A stretch of DNA of 64,000 bases, from assembly GCF_023101765.2 (NCBI RefSeq), contig NC_064231.1:8136501-8200500 (forward strand), in the 5' to 3' direction. This document shows, one piece after another, positions 34,346 to 45,490 of this stretch; position 1 is the stretch's first letter, and the number at the start of each line of letters is the position of its first letter. The stretch comes from Spodoptera frugiperda. Lineage: Eukaryota; Arthropoda; Insecta; Lepidoptera; Noctuidae. The notes below the pieces were generated by a model. The model searched no databases, was not told the DNA's origin, and saw only the letters and a program-made list of their open reading frames with translations. Both the position numbers and the translations under genes were made by a program.

Positions 34346-35384
34346 TTACAATTAATTAGAAATTATAAGGTTTCATCACAATCTTTTCTTTTACCGTTTA
34401 TCATTGGTATCTAAGTAATCTTAGAAAGTACATATAATTCGGAAAAAGTCACATTGATACTTGTCGTTGGTAGGTTTCGAAATCGCGCCCTCATGCGCGA
34501 TATTGACAAAATGTAATAGAAATAAATAGGCAGTAAACCTATAGCCATACACCAAGTACCACAGTACAATCCCTGAGCTTATAATATGCAAATACTAAAG
34601 AACATTAATATTTCGCCAAGTCAGACCTTGACTTTCAGCAGGTCAATCAGTCGATAACAATCACTCAATCAACACGCTCAGTCAACATTATGGCTCTATT
34701 ATAATAATCTAATGTTAGAATCAAAGTACTTATAATTACCCGACACGAGTAGAAAGCCATGATGTGTCATACCGAATAGACACTAAAAATCGTTCGAGCA
34801 AAAGATGTCAAATATTGATTAGATATAAATCAGACCCCATATTCGTTTAGAGGTCACAGCTCTATTTATTTCAGTAAATACTTCCCGTAATTTATTCCGG
34901 CGCATGTACCTACAAAGATTATTTCGGTTTGTTTTTTATGTTTAACGTACTACTGAAGCTTTGGCTTTGGAATAAAGTTGAAAATCTGATAAAGAATTTT
35001 GACAGGTTATACATATGCTACGTCTATGAATATAAAATCCAAACTGATTTTCCTTAAAGGGTATGTCGTTGTACCTATTTTAGTAAATGGGAAACTGACT
35101 CTTCTGCATAGAAAACTGACACAGAGCCCTCCCTATTGGTAGACTGAGAGCTCCCTACTGGTAGAGGTAACTTTGAAATTGGAAAACAATAAAACTCTTT
35201 GGATTGCATCCCGACCACGTGACGAAGCCGGTGCTGAATTTAAATACAAATCGATGGAAAGGGAGAGAAAATATCTGTTCCGTGGAGAGAAAGACTCGAG
35301 AAAAAATGGATAAGTTGTTTACGGAACAAAATGAAATAAAAAAAGAGGTTTTAAATTAATCATTAGTAGTCATAGGTATTTCTG
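34346..35384. other. Intergenic DNA; nothing recognised
   Basis: About 1 kb; tandem echo at 35135-35167 (cctattggtagactgagagctccctactggtaga). No gene seen. Confidence 0.4.
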
Positions 35385-35552
35385 TACCACTGACCCGGAG
35401 CTGTTGACTACCTAACGGGTTTACCGGGGATTCGGTTCGAAGGACAGAAGTAGGAATGGTGTGGATTTTAGTCGGTAAGAGTCAGATACTTCTCTCGCCT
35501 CACCGAAGGCGGGAGAAGTCTTGGATGGTTTACCCCTCTTAAAAAAAAGAAA
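35385..35552 (-). repeat. Dispersed repeat family C, partial copy
   Basis: The plus strand reads gacccggagctgttgactac, ggtttaccggggattcgg, gtaggaatggtgtggatttt and ctcaccgaaggcgggagaag, the reverse complement of the left part of the 40852-41215 element (cttctcccgccttgggcgag ... ccgttcctactcctgc ... tagtccgcag). Confidence 0.7.
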
Positions 35553-38215
35553 AAAAGGTATTCTGTACCAGATAGGTATCATATCTTGGACTATTTACAC
35601 CAATCTAAAGGTATATATTTCCTGAGAAAGCTAAGTGCTATGAAGCAACTAAATTACAGATTGCCATTGTACACAAGTCCCGGCAAATTGCTAGGACGCT
35701 TCCACGAGCTCCGTTTCCACTCCATTTGGTAGCAAGCTACTTAATTTTATTTAAATTTTGCTCCCTTACTGTATAAATCGGATAAATAAAACGATTTTGT
35801 CAATGTCTGTCTTAACTCTACACTGGTGATTGAGTGGCTGACACGACAACTCACGATTAAAAGTATTAAGTACCTATACATATATGTATATCTACTAGTC
35901 GTAAAACAATTAATGTACCTATCTATAGATTGTGTTTTAAAACGCCAAAGAGTAATAATGTATATCTTATTTTTATTTTATTTTTGTTCACATAACTTCT
36001 CCTTACTTGATTTTTTTATATAAAAATATTCCATCTAAAGGTTGTCTGAAAGGAATCACCATTGTTGTGATAAGACCACCTATTGTATGCATATGTAAGA
36101 AATATTTTATTTTGTCCTAACACATTACTATGAAAATGAAAATGTAAACATATTAATTAACATCTGTATGTTAATTAATATTTTAACATTATGCCATTTT
36201 ACACGAGTTATAATTCATAACAGTTAATAAATGTCATTGTTCTACAAAAAAATATAGTAAAATAATAACTTTATCAAACTGAAACTGTTTGTTTATTAAT
36301 ATTTATGTCCACGAAACGGGGTTCGCACAAATTAAATGACAGAAAGTTAGCGTGAAATGTGTGTAGTAACGCAATAACGAACTAAGTTTCGTCCACCACC
36401 AGTTTCGTATATAATCTGTATTAAAAGGAACACCGAAGTTGTTTAATCTGTTTTCAAGCCAAAATGGACAGATAATGCAATTAGGTTCTTAATGGAATTA
36501 ATTGGGGGAGCATTAACGCGCGTCATTAGATGAAGTGTTGGATAGGATTATGAGAATTTGGTGTTTGTTGACATATATCCATTGCTGCTAAATTGATTTT
36601 GACAATCATCTAGATTGGAGTTTTGGAGTTTGCGTTATGTAATGAATTGGGTAGTTTCCTAGGTCAAAAATGAATTATTTTGACTTTTCAATACAATAAT
36701 ATAATGCCCCTTAAATAATCGTTCTTTCATGCATTAATATGACAATAAACTTATTTTTTAAATTTTCTAGCAAATAAGTATGCTATTTTTCGCAATATTT
36801 TTATGACGTCATAAGTTGCGATCTCCTACAAAATTCATAGAAAAGTATCGTTTTTGACATTTCGATAAAAGTATTTGAATTTGACTAGTTGAAAACAACC
36901 GTATTGATGCAGCTTTATGAGGATATTATTATAGAATCGTCATAAAAATCTGAACACATCTCAAGTTCGTTTTCACTCTATCGGTTTATGTGCTTAGATA
37001 GGAAAATCTTATAGCCTAGACTAGAGTATCGAATGTCGTCTAAGAAAAACTAATAAACAGGATCTTCTTAAATGACAGTAGACGTAATAACACCACTCGT
37101 GCTATCATTTTACCTCTTTTTATTGAACATACAGAAAACTCTTGTCAGTTTAAATGCGTCGGTAGCGATCTCACTAAGGTAAATAATCTGTTGTTGACAT
37201 GTTATCCGAAGTGAATTTAAAGTTTAAAATTTCAATTACAATAATAGAGTTAGGAATTTTATAGTTTCAGGTATTCTGTTATAGTCTTGACAAAATGTGA
37301 AATATAATACAATGGGGCATTTTACTAAGTCAAAATTAAGATGTTTCGATTATTCAACACCACCATTAAAAATTAACATTTTCTACTGTTGCTACAAGCT
37401 TCGTGTCAGTCAGTGAATTAAAGGCACTAAAGATAAACCTTTAGAGGCAGGTCTAATACTAACTTTAGTGCAGGCTTCGTAATAAGACGGCTAAAGTCTT
37501 TTAGCGTTTAAACCACGTTTTGTGATAAGATGGAAGAGTATTAAAAAGATCCTACAAGACTTCACGTTGAGTGTAAGTTGTAATCATAAAATGGTGCCAC
37601 AGAGTAGAGAGACACAGTACGTATAAATGTAAAGGAAGCAATTATTTGATTTTCCTGCGTAATTTATTTTCTATTGATTATTTTTAAGGATTTTTTGGTT
37701 TAAAGATAGCTATAATTAAATCGATACGCCGGCTTAATAAATATTCTTGAAGAAACTGTTTATTGAAATCTTCTAATATTCTAAGTATTTAAATTTTTTA
37801 AAGATATAGTTAAGTAATGATAACGTTATTCTAAAAGGCTTCTTTTTTATTATTATCATCTGTTCAAGGTCACCCACTACATTGAATGACATATCATTAT
37901 TTTATAGCATTAATCTTCTGACTGCATTTACCTACACTGTGACGGTACAAGAAAATAAAGAATCTAAGAAAGGCTTATTCTTTGAAGTTTATAACGTAAT
38001 TTGGATGTAATTTGTCGCACCTTTATATTCATCACGGTTTTATAGACCTTTCTACACGTAAAATGATTTATTTTAACGCCGATCTCGTAATAAACGAATT
38101 TGTTCGACGAAATTTCCAACATTAGTTGACTTTGGCACGGTGTTTTACGATCGTCTTTTAAAGGGTCCATTTCACTAACTGGGATCTGGCGCGTTGTATA
38201 AATTAAAAAGGTTTG
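35553..38215. other. Gene-poor intergenic DNA; nothing recognised
   Basis: About 2.7 kb, AT-rich, no coding signal, tRNA or listed repeat copy. Confidence 0.4.
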
Positions 38216-38412
38216 TAAAGGTACGCGTCCACAGGCCCGCATCGTACGCATCGCACGCACCGCACGCAACGGATTTTAGTTTGTCTCGTATAGAAACTCA
38301 TACAACTGCGTTCACTGATCCGCATCGTACGCACCGCATCATCAGCAATGTCTACATGCGATACGTACTGACGTCATACGGAATGCGTACAATGCGTGGA
38401 CTCTTACCTTAA
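38216..38412. mobile_element. MITE related to the 23451 element (copy 2)
   Basis: Left end aaggtacgcgtccacaggcc then cgcatcgtacgcatcgcacgc; right end tgcgtggactcttacc followed by TTAA at 38409-38412. The interior parallels copy 1 (cactgatccgcatcgtacgc, ctacatgcgatacgtactg). The right TIR is more decayed and the left TTAA is changed, so this copy looks older than copy 1. It is about 25 bp longer because of an internal segment near 38265-38310. Confidence 0.75.
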
Positions 38413-39954
38413 ATTGTACATTGGTTGTATCTGTGTGACGTAATGAGGGCGGGGTGAAACATACCCTTAATCTTTGACAGAATCTGTTGTATAGTGGGCA
38501 TGCAAATGTCACTGACGGGTCGGAGTAATTACAATTATATCGATCCTATAAGGCTATTAGGGTTTGGTTTTGATACTGGGTTCAGAACTTATTGAGGAGA
38601 CCTTTTTGCCCTCAATCAACCCTGCCGATGACCTAGACATCATAAATTGATAAATCCAATTTGAAGGTTTTCCAATTTAGAATTGGTTTAGAACAAGCTG
38701 TCATCTCTTCTAAGTGACGTTGATAGTTAAGATTTGCTTTAATTGGCGTATATTAGTTAAGCGGCTTATATCGCTTGATTAAGTAAGAACCATTTTAAAG
38801 TTCTTTGGGATATAGTAATAAATACATTTTTGGGAGGATCTAAAAATATTGGGAAGTTTTGCTCTCAAGAAGATATTTTTCGATATTGGAACTTCTATAA
38901 AATGTATTACGGAACTAGTATTGTTACTTTTTTCCATCTCTTACGACCAAAATGTACATAGTTCCCATGTACTACTTGTACCTATACCAACTTCTTAGAT
39001 AAAAACCATTTCGATCGATACCTATTTGTATGATTGTATCTGTGTTCCATATTGTGTTGAATGTCATTTCCTTTTATTTACCTTTCAAAGAAAACAAACA
39101 ATATTACTCTCGATGTTTTCAATATAATTTACGACATACGTCTTCTTGTAGTAGCCTTTTTGTGAACATGCCTTCTAGCCTCTTTATGAACATATACCTA
39201 GTACCTACATTTACAGTTACCTACATTGATATGTTGTTTTACTTATGATTTAGATTTAGAATCTGTATTTTAAGAGGACTTATTATGACATTGAGGCTGC
39301 CTCTTGGTCCCATGTTCTCTAGTACGTTTGATACATGATTTGTTTGTAAATATTATCCTAAAGCATTATTAGTTCTTGAGTATTTTCGAATTCTCTAAAG
39401 GAAGTGTATACTTATTGTTAATTTATTTGGTATACCTGTTTAGTAGTGTTTAGTTTATGAGCTGAGCTGTATACTTTTGGAGCTAAACAGTTGTGTGATG
39501 TACAGTTAATAAGTTAGTATTTAGTAAATATTTACCTCAAATAGACGTGTAATAAACAGTAAATCTAAGTAAAATAGGCAACATATGAAAGTTTGAAACT
39601 TCCATTGGTTCCACAACGCCTTTTGAAAGGTTTACCAGAACTTTGCTCTTCACAATCCGGTGAAACCTGACAGAAATACTTAGAAAGTATATTTACAACA
39701 TTTGTTAGATGAAATGTTTCGCTGTTTAGAGTTGGGAAGTGTTGCTATAGAGCACAAGGTTTCGAATCTAGATACATAAGAACCTAGAAGTCTGTTTATT
39801 AACTTGTTTGAGAGATATTTCTATAGTTCCAAATTCAATTGCAAAAAATCCTCTACTACAATATCGATAAAACTAGAATATACATTTTTAAAACTTAAAT
39901 GATTATTTGGGGATTCAATAATAATATGAGAAATAGATAGTTAAATAAATACAT
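38413..39954. other. Intergenic DNA; nothing recognised
   Basis: About 1.5 kb, no supported gene or repeat. Confidence 0.4.
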
Positions 39955-40158
39955 TAAGTGTGGCAGAGCCATGCTTCGGCACGAATGAGCCGACTCGACC
40001 GGAATAAGACCACGGCCTCACAGAAAAAAAACGTGAAAAGACGCTTGCGTTAGTGAGTGAGTTTACCGGAGGCCCAATCTTCCCAACCCCGATTCCCCAA
40101 CAAACCCTAAATTCCTAACACTCAAAAGGTAACACCTCTTATACCATAAAAAAATACA
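39955..40158 (+). repeat. Dispersed repeat family B, internally shortened copy
   Basis: agtgtggcagagccatgctt, cggcacgaatgagcc, ccacggcctcacagaaaa, ttaccggaggcccaatcttc, then straight to ataccataaaaaa. It matches the two ends of the 41336-41650 copy but lacks the middle gtgtccatggg / accatcaggt module. Ends in a short A-run. Confidence 0.75.
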
Positions 40159-40851
40159 TGCTTATTTAAAACATTATTCTCCTGCAATGCTATTTAATTC
40201 TAGTATTGTATAGACTTGTAGAATTATTCAGTAGGTATACAAACAGTTTTACATATTCATGTCAGAAGCATTCTCTTGCTTAACTTCGGGAGATTATGTG
40301 CAGCTAAGTTTACAACTGCGCGGCAGCCATTAAAGTTGATAGTTATAAACTTTTACAGCAGTTCTATCATTAAGCCTTACTACTTTCAATTTACTACTTC
40401 ATTTTATTGAATAGCGAACTTCCTTGTAAGGCACTTATTGCATTATGCACAGAAGTCTAACACATTATTTCATCACCAGAATTCGTTATCTGTTTCTTTT
40501 GATTGAATATTATATTATTAGTTTAAAAGATCATTATCACTAACGGTCTAGTCGTTCTGGAGTTAAGTACTAAATTTAGTAATAAGGATGATGATGAGGT
40601 ATGAAAATTAAAAATCAAATTAATCCATCAGTAAGGTAATGAAAAAATATTAGACACGTATTTTTTTATTTTGTCATATAAGATAACAATACCTACTACA
40701 CCTCTACTTACGCATCTTTTGTTAGTACTATACTTTCCTTGACTTTCTATACAATCAAAAACATCTGGTCATATTCACAGGTCGGTTGTGAGTATCCCAA
40801 CACCTGGTATTTTTTTATTAGTTTCTTGATAAATTATCCTTACTTTTTTTG
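40159..40851. other. Intergenic DNA; nothing recognised
   Basis: No gene or repeat copy identified. Confidence 0.4.
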
Positions 40852-41215
40852 AGGGGCGAATATTATACAATGACTTCTCCCGCCTTGGGCGAGGCAAGAG
40901 GGAGTGTTAGGCTCTGATTGACTAAAAACCACCCCGTTCCTACTCCTGCTTTTCAAGCCATAGCGCTATGTAGTCCGCAGTACTCCAGATCAGGCATCAG
41001 CCCTACTACCCCATCTGTGGTGGTCTGATGGCTCTTTCAGTCGGCGGCGTGCGCGAAACGCGATGCGCCGTACGCACAGGTCTTGTTCTGGTCGGGCAGT
41101 GAGCTACCCTTGCTCGCCACACACAGATCCCTGATGCCTGGAGTGTCTCTCGCAGCGCTTGGATCGTGAGGAGGTTCGCTGCCTCACGACCCTGCCACCG
41201 CGGCTCTACCTTAGT
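40852..41215 (+). repeat. Dispersed repeat family C, longest copy
   Basis: Starts gaggggcgaatattatacaa, then tgacttctcccgccttgggc, ccaccccgttcctactcctg, ctatgtagtccgcag, ggtggtctgatggctctttc and a GC-rich right half (gcgatgcgccgtacgcacag, ggatcgtgaggaggttcgct) ending about at ctctaccttag. Other copies: 35385-35552 (-), 53880-54052 (+), 55085-55232 (+), all lacking most of the GC-rich right half. Class unknown. Confidence 0.75.
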
Positions 41216-41329
41216 TAGTATGATAGTTTCGCAGAAGGAGGACACAGCATCAAAGTAAATTTATAACCAGGTGTAGTTTCATCAAATCGAATAACAACTA
41301 GGTTACCTAGAACCTAGAACACTTTTAAG

Positions 41330-41650
41330 AACACTTTTAAGTGTGGGAGAGCCATGCTTCGGCACGAATGGGCCGGCTCGACCGGAGTGATACCACGGCC
41401 TCACAGAAAACCGACGTGAAACAACGCTTGCGTTGTGTTTCGTTGTGTGAGTGAGGTTACCGGAGGCCCAATTCCCCCTTCCCAATCTTCCCCATCCCCG
41501 ATTCCCGAACATAAATTCCTAACTCCCAAAAAGCCGGCAACGCACTTGTAACGCCTTTGGTGTTTCAAGTGTCCATGGGCGGCGGCGATTGCTTACCATC
41601 AGGTAGGTAATACGTCTGCTCGATTGCCGGCTTGTACCATAAAAAAAAAG
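41330..41650 (+). repeat. Dispersed SINE-like repeat family B, fullest copy with A-tail
   Basis: Begins agtgtgggagagccatgctt, cggcacgaatgggccgg; middle ttaccggaggcccaattccc, ccccgattcccgaacataaa; then agccggcaacgcacttgtaa, gtgtccatgggcggc, ttaccatcaggtaggtaata, cgtctgctcgattgccggct and taccataaaaaaaaag. The A-run at the 3' end points to retroposition. Related copies: 39955-40158 (+), 1875-1990 (-), 46475-46705 (-), 51957-52088 (+), 735-810 (-). It may be a SINE sharing a LINE 3' end; the class is not proven. Confidence 0.8.
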
Positions 41651-42655
41651 AACCGCCGTAAATCCATAGATTAATATCCTCAATAGATACTTATATCCTA
41701 ATCCCGCTATAAATTTCAGAATAACTAAGATTTGAGGCTTTCAAAGATTTCCAGTTCACTTGTTAGTTAATTGGGGTCCAGTCCGAAACGTTTCCATACT
41801 TATTGTAACTATTCTACATGGAAATGCCTTAATAACCTACTTACATACTAATTCGGATTTAAATATCAACGTACGTTACGGAGGCTAAGTAATAACAGGG
41901 TATACTTAACTCTTTTTAATTTATGCTGAAATCGTGCAATTAATTTAGTTTCGTATATTTTACGTGCTACCTTTAAATTCGTTAGTCAGTTTCATACGAA
42001 ACAACTACTCAAGTTTGTAAGTAAACAGTGCGTTGTAATTTCGCATTTCGTTGAAAGTCGTAATTGATCGAATTTTACCAATATATTAAGAAAAAAATAG
42101 TATTAGAATTTCAAGATTTATTTAATTAGCAACTTTTTACTTTATCATTAATACATTATAATAAAACATTTTTAATTCAAACAAAATATGGTCTATCACA
42201 TGATTAGTAAGAGTAACTGTATAGAACTATATAGTATCTATATAAATATTGACGTCAAATACGCAAAGATTTCGAAGTCCCACGAATTATTGTTTGAGCA
42301 CACCATTTTGTTTTATGCGAAACAATCTTATTTACCCACTGCACCAATGAAAAATACATTTTTCTTTTAAACAAATGTTAGTACAGTTTTTCCACAATAC
42401 AATTTGTGTACGATGGATCTTGCCTCAGGCTTGTAGTTCTCACTGCAGTTGCAATACAGAACTAAACTTTTGTAAAAACAATAGAAGATCGTTCCAGTCT
42501 AGTACCGTACATAACTACGTGTATGTGAAAATTCATCTGCTAACATGTTTGCAAATTAGTTTTGTTTATTCACTGAGAATTGTTTTATCACTCACGACTT
42601 TTTGATTATTCTCCCTTCTTTTGATTTATTAAGCAACTAGTGATTCCCTTTCCCA
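41651..42655. other. Intergenic DNA; nothing recognised
   Basis: About 1 kb, AT-rich. No gene supported. Confidence 0.4.
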
Positions 42656-42659
42656 AAGA

Positions 42660-43720
42660 TAAGTGATTCCCGTTCCAATGAGAATTTATGGAAGTGCTCC
42701 CCTACACTTCTCAAGGAACATACATGCCAAGTTTCAGTTTCCTACGTCCAGTAGTTTTAGTTGTGCGTTTGTCAGTCAGTCACTCAATAACGGAAGAGTT
42801 TCATTTATATACATATTATGGATAGCTTTTGCCCGCGACTTCGTTCGCGTGGAATAGTGACTTCCGGCAAATTTTTGGTTTTAACCACATAGTTCCCGAT
42901 CTCGCGGGATCTCTTCAAAAATGAGATGTGGAAGATATTCCAGGGAACTCTTCAAAAATCAACATAATGAGCTCTGCGTTTGAATTTAATAGATGTATAC
43001 TCACTTAGGGCATTGAAAAAATAGTTTAAAAACGGACTTAAACTAACTTAAAACTAAAGAAAGCTACGAATTACGAATTTATAACAATTAAAAAAGAAAT
43101 TATATTACAACCTATCCTCTATGCTATAATAACCAAGCTTAAACTAAATAATTTAAAAGAAACGACTTAAATCTAATCTAATTAAAAAAAAAATTAGACT
43201 TACAATTTTATTAAAAAAACTAACTACAGTAACTACTAATAATCGATATCAAACTAAACCTACGTTAAATAGTTTAACCAAAAAACCAGGAAAACCCAAC
43301 AAATAAACTTATTAATTGACAAATACAACGAAACCAATTTCTGGGGGCACGGCAGTGCCCCCGCCAAGTCGAGCAAAAAAAAAGCGGCACGGCCGTACCA
43401 TCCTTTTCTCGAAGCAATTCGGGCCTTTTTCGACCCCCTATAATTCGGTTGTGGATAAAGCAAGAAACCTGAATCTTCAGTAACTAATCCGGCATTGTAT
43501 AAACACGGAATATTTAAAATTTCAGTCAATTTGAACCAGTAGTTTAAGAATGACAACTTGTTAAAGTTTCTAAATTTTGTCACTCACTGACTCACCGATC
43601 ATCAAAAGTCCAAGGCACTTCTAGCAGACTTAGAAGCTTCATATTTGGAATACATATAGAGTTTAGTGTCTTAATCATGGGAAAACTTAAATATTTTGTA
43701 ATTTCGGTCCAGTTTTCCAA
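42660..43720. repeat. Composite of old interspersed repeats
   Basis: Recognisable lepidopteran dispersed-repeat phrases: gcccgcgacttcgttcgcgt at about 42831, accacatagttcccgatctc at about 42885, cacggcagtgcccccgccaa at about 43349, gcggcacggccgtaccatcc at about 43383, tcgggcctttttcgaccccc at about 43418 and tcactgactcaccgatcatc at about 43583. They recur together in moth and butterfly genomes as I remember them; the exact family is not established. No intact ORF. Confidence 0.5.
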
Positions 43721-43723
43721 ATA

Positions 43724-43796
43724 CACCAACTGCATCAATAACTTTGTAATCCCATATAAATATATGGGATTACAAAGTTATTTATGCAGTTGGTGT
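43724..43796. repeat. Hairpin of about 36-bp arms
   Basis: caccaactgcat...aataactttgtaatcccata is followed directly by its complement (tatgggattacaaagttatt...atgcagttggtg), with one mismatch or so per arm and an AT core (taaata). It lies at the edge of the composite repeat. Confidence 0.85.
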
Positions 43797-43913
43797 GTGG
43801 GTGGTGGTTATAAATTTAATAGGTGTAGATAGGTACCTACCATATGAGGCAAGGGAGGGGGTATAGGGTGGGTAAGGGTGTGTTTAGCCCATGAAACTGA
43901 ACAACATTATTAC

Positions 43914-44050
43914 TTGAGACATCAAAGCCTCCGAGAAAAGCCCATAGAGACAGGGAGTGGGCTTTGAGAAAAACTGTGGCTGAAGCTCAAGAAGTAGTAC
44001 CGGAAAAGAAAAAGAGGAAGACTACATATAAAAATAAGAAAATATCATAA
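43914..44050 (+). pseudogene. Short Lys-rich open segment, possible gene or transposon remnant
   Basis: A frame ending TAA at 44048-44050 reads PPRKAHRDREWALRKTVAEA, then QEVVPEKKKRKTTYKNKKIS. The composition looks protein-like and basic, but there is no start codon in frame above 43914 and no splice context I trust. Not recognised. It lies immediately left of the big inverted repeat. Confidence 0.25.
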
Positions 44051-44116
44051 GACCTTTAACAAAATTCGTTAGAAGTAGATGGTATCAAAAAGAAAGGCTC
44101 TACAAAAAGAAGTGAG

Positions 44117-44658
44117 ATCCCATCAAAAACATCCTGTAAAAAACCCAAGTCTCGCAGCTCAGTCTTTCTACCGTCAAAAGTTGTGAGATCCATGTAATAC
44201 CAAGTCGGTTAATCTATTTAGTGTCTACTTGAAGGACCTTCTGTCTTAAGTTATTACATAAGTTATTATGATGCCAATATTAAAAATATTTAACGTTTTA
44301 AACAAATAGATCGACTTGGACATCGCATGAAAACAAAATGAATATTACAATATTATATTAGATTCTTTAGTCTCTCGCGCCTCACGCGATTGAAACTCTC
44401 GTTCCTGTTGGTCGCTGGCCCGTCGTGCTGTGTAGTGTGATATATCAAGCGATGTCCAAGTCGATCTATTTGTTTAAAACGTTAAATATTTTTAATATTG
44501 GCATCATAATAACTTATGTAATAACTTAAGACAGAAGGTCCTTCAAGTAGACACTAAATAGATTAACCGACTTGGTATTACATGGATCTCACAACTTTTG
44601 ACGGTAGAAAGACTGAGCTGCGAGACTTGGGTTTTTTACAGGATGTTTTTGATGGGAT
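44117..44658. repeat. Perfect 210-bp inverted repeat with 122-bp spacer
   Basis: Left arm 44117-44326 and right arm 44449-44658 are exact reverse complements as far as I can read, with no gap (the coordinates of paired bases always sum to 88775). The arms start atcccatcaaaaacatcctg and end gacttggacatcgc. The spacer 44327-44448 contains ctctcgcgcctcacgcgatt and gctggcccgtcgtgctgtg. No target duplication is visible outside the arms and no ORF of significance is inside. A transcript would fold into a 210-bp duplex hairpin. Confidence 0.95.
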
Positions 44659-44847
44659 AGAATATACGAAACAGCAGGACCACTACAGACAAATAATCAT
44701 ACGACTGATAATACACTTTTTCTACGATAGTACCGAAGCGCTCGGCCGATACCCAACCAAATGAATGTAACGAAACCATAGCGCGATCTATTTCGATCCC
44801 AACGCCATCTATCGAGGATAAAGACAACTTGGATTACATATTTATTT

Positions 44848-45152
44848 ATACTCCGTTCGGGCATTTTCTTTGTACTAAAAGTTTAATTATATTGATATTA
44901 TTTTTTTCATACCTTTTTACTATTTATTTACTTTTTTTTCGATGAATTAAAACAATAACATGAACCGAAGTCGTGTAACGATCGACATAGAATTATCTAT
45001 ACTCCGTTAGAGCATTTTCTTTGTACTAAATGTTTTATTAAATTGATATTATTTTTTTCATACCTTTTTACTATTTATTTACTTTTTTTAGATAAATTAA
45101 AACAATAACATGAACCGAAGTCGTGTAACGATCGACATAGAATTATTTATAA
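44848..45152 (+). repeat. Two-copy tandem repeat, period 151 bp
   Basis: tatactccgttcgggcattt at 44847 recurs as tatactccgttagagcattt at 44998. The rest (ctttgtactaaa, gatattatttttttcatacc, gaaccgaagtcgtgtaacga, tcgacatagaattat) is nearly identical between copies. Confidence 0.85.
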
Positions 45153-45179
45153 ATAATTTATTTCTTATTTTTATTTTTT

Positions 45180-45490
45180 GATTTTTGAAATAAAAATATA
45201 TCTATGTCCTTTCTAAGGTTCTAAACTATATCTGTACCAAATTTCAACCAAATCCGTCAAATAGTTGCGGAGATTAATGGTATAAGCATAGAATGTTCGA
45301 CGTGATTCTTTAATTTGACATAACTTTTTTATTTATGAACCGATTGACATGAAACAAACACTAAATGTAAATTTAAGCATCCCACAATATATTCGTGAAA
45401 ACCGCATCCAACTCGGATCAGCCGTTTCTGAGATTAGCGCGCACAGACGAACAGACAAACAGACAAACAGACAAACAGACAAACAGACAA
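45180..45490 (+). repeat. Interspersed repeat ending in a (CAGACAAA)n microsatellite
   Basis: accaaatttcaaccaaatcc, gaaccgattgacatgaaa and cagccgtttctgagattagc precede gcgcacagacgaacagacaaacagacaaa, repeated about six times to 45490. A similar tail pattern (gacagacaaacagacaggcagac) is near 48763. This layout is widespread in insect transposons. Confidence 0.6.

Noticed and set aside
40857..41245. Open frames on both strands in the GC-rich part of repeat C
   Set aside because: They arise from the GC-rich repeat. The frame is not kept in the other copies.
43260..43583. 107-codon minus-strand open frame
   Set aside because: Lies entirely within old interspersed repeat sequence; no coding signature.
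44582..44764. 60-codon open frame starting inside the right arm of the large inverted repeat
   Set aside because: Half of it is inverted-repeat arm that is also present in antisense on the other side. No domain.
45431..45490. CRISPR-like direct repeats
   Set aside because: The units are an 8-bp cagacaaa microsatellite without spacers, in a eukaryotic repeat tail.
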